From Chitinispirillum alkaliphilum (GTDB taxonomy: Bacteria > Fibrobacterota > Chitinivibrionia > Chitinivibrionales > Chitinispirillaceae), in NCBI GenBank assembly GCA_001045525.1, contig LDWW01000013.1, forward strand, positions 1 to 64,000: a stretch of DNA of 64,000 nucleotides, in the 5' to 3' direction. The position numbers and the translations under genes are program-made. The notes below the pieces were generated by a model that saw only the letters and a program-made list of their open reading frames with translations, was not told the DNA's origin and did not search any database. This document shows, piece by piece, positions 63,139 to 64,000 of the stretch; within the stretch, counting starts at the first letter, position 1; every line of letters begins with the position of its first letter.

Positions 63139-64000
63139 TTAAAGAGCCTCTTTTACTTCCTGAGTTTCCTCTTTTTCTTCTTCAGCTATTTTGCCGTTTT
63201 CTATTTTGAAAATGGAAGTCGCCAAAGGTGGAAGTGTCATCATCACAGAGTAATCCTCCCCATGCCAGGGATCCTCCTCTGTATGTACTCCTCCGCTGTT
63301 TCCGATTCCACTACCCCCATACTCTTTGGCATCGCTGTTGAAAATCTCTTTCCAGAACCCTTTGAGGGGAACGCCTACTCTGTAGTTTTCCCTCGGTACG
63401 GGCGTATAATTACACATCACCAGAACATATTCAGAAGGTTCTTTTCCTTTTCGGATAAACCCGATGATACTTTGTTCCCAGTCATTGAGATTGATCCACT
63501 GAAACCCCTTGGGATCAAAATCGTAGTAATGCATTGCCGGGTACTCTTTATAAATTCTGTTAAGGTCACTGACCATGTCCTGTACACCGATGTGGCGCTC
63601 CCAGTTCGTAAGATCCCAATCCAGACTTTCATCGTGGTTCCACTCACCCCACTGAGCGAATTCTGAACCCTGGAAAAGAAGCTTCTTACCTGGATGACAG
63701 AACTGATAACTTAAAAGAAGCCGCAGGTTTGCAAGTTTCTGCCAGTCATCCCCCGGCATTTTATTTACCAAAGACCCTTTCCCATGTACAACTTCGTCAT
63801 GCGAGAGCGGAAGTACATAGTTTTCCGAAAATGCATAAAGCATACTGAAGGTCAGTTCGCTGTGATGGTATTTGCGATAAATAGCTTCCTTACTCATGTA
63901 CTCCAGAGTATCATGCATCCATCCCATATTCCATTTCATCCCAAATCCCAAACCACCCACATAAGTAGGCCTTGAGACCATTGGCCATGCAGTTGACTCC
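63139..64000 (-). CDS. glgB: 1,4-alpha-glucan branching enzyme, C-terminal part
   Basis: Only the last ~287 residues are in the window; the gene continues past the right edge. It creates alpha-1,6 branches in glycogen. Visible are [20 protein letters not shown] (catalytic Glu region), [33 protein letters not shown] and the C-terminal beta domain. The final ~20 residues are a Glu/Lys tail ([15 protein letters not shown]). Confidence 0.95.
   Translation of the reverse strand, partial: ESTAWPMVSRPTYVGGLGFGMKWNMGWMHDTLEYMSKEAIYRKYHHSELTFSMLYAFSENYVLPLSHDEVVHGKGSLVNKMPGDDWQKLANLRLLLSYQFCHPGKKLLFQGSEFAQWGEWNHDESLDWDLTNWERHIGVQDMVSDLNRIYKEYPAMHYYDFDPKGFQWINLNDWEQSIIGFIRKGKEPSEYVLVMCNYTPVPRENYRVGVPLKGFWKEIFNSDAKEYGGSGIGNSGGVHTEEDPWHGEDYSVMMTLPPLATSIFKIENGKIAEEEKEETQEVKEAL

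Noticed and set aside
1-64000. tRNA, rRNA, CRISPR, transposase or phage genes
   Set aside because: None was recognised on either strand; the tandem array is gene duplication and not a CRISPR-type repeat.

Overview
The window is chromosomal DNA of a Gram-negative, polysaccharide-using bacterium, and the best guess is a member of the Fibrobacterota (a Chitinivibrio/Chitinispirillum-like lineage). The guess rests on several gene products: outer-membrane-type beta-barrel proteins, lipoproteins, a family 9 glycosidase, a secreted polysaccharide deacetylase ending in a C-terminal sorting-like domain, a DUF4954 hexapeptide protein, an HU protein with a histone-H1-like tail, and a glycogen pathway. 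No single marker proves the phylum. No rRNA, tRNA, CRISPR array, insertion sequence or phage gene was seen.

Layout. 1-2.3 kb: a tandem array of three near-identical small secreted coiled-coil proteins (minus strand), each behind a sigma-54-like promoter and upstream dyads; a fourth copy begins just left of the window. 2.7-6.1 kb: a small ORF, a nitrilase-family amidase, a lone pseudopilin, and a response regulator with an AraC-like output next to a membrane protein. 6.4-12.7 kb: HU, a beta-barrel protein, dnaG-rpoD and nagB. 13-17 kb: a GH9 enzyme divergent from nagB, and DUF4954. 17.2-25.3 kb: the fatty-acid/phospholipid operon yceD-rpmF-plsX-fabH-fabD-fabG-acpP-fabF-rnc followed by an acyl-CoA dehydrogenase. 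25.5-31.2 kb: a PabB-PabC fusion, a GH106-like protein of about 990 residues, and a receiver-like protein. 31.3-37.8 kb: glmS, ridA, scpA, scpB and mutS. 38.2-43.5 kb: one giant TPR protein. 43.7-51.9 kb: a DUF1540 protein, a methyltransferase, a very acidic exported protein, murA, a lipoprotein, a small porin-like protein, the polysaccharide deacetylase and a phosphatidyltransferase. 52.2-53.5 kb: a decayed class III nucleotide cyclase. 53.8-58 kb: a surface-glycan group (galE, a GT-C enzyme, a methyltransferase, a GT2 enzyme). 58-64 kb: a thioredoxin-domain (DUF255) protein, glgA, a PAP2 lipoprotein and the end of glgB.

How it fits together. Amino-sugar flow is represented in both directions: glmS makes GlcN-6-P and nagB returns it to glycolysis, with a probable glucosaminidase-type GH9 next door. 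murA uses UDP-GlcNAc for wall synthesis and carries Asp instead of Cys at the fosfomycin site. Lipid synthesis, septum/chromosome functions (scpAB, mutS, dnaG, rpoD) and glycogen synthesis are ordinary housekeeping.

The most unusual signal is regulatory. At least seven sites in gaps match the -24/-12 pattern of sigma-54 promoters. They precede the three tandem genes, the DUF4954 gene, the DUF1540 gene, the acidic exported protein and the small beta-barrel protein. This suggests a sigma-54 regulon biased towards envelope and exported proteins.
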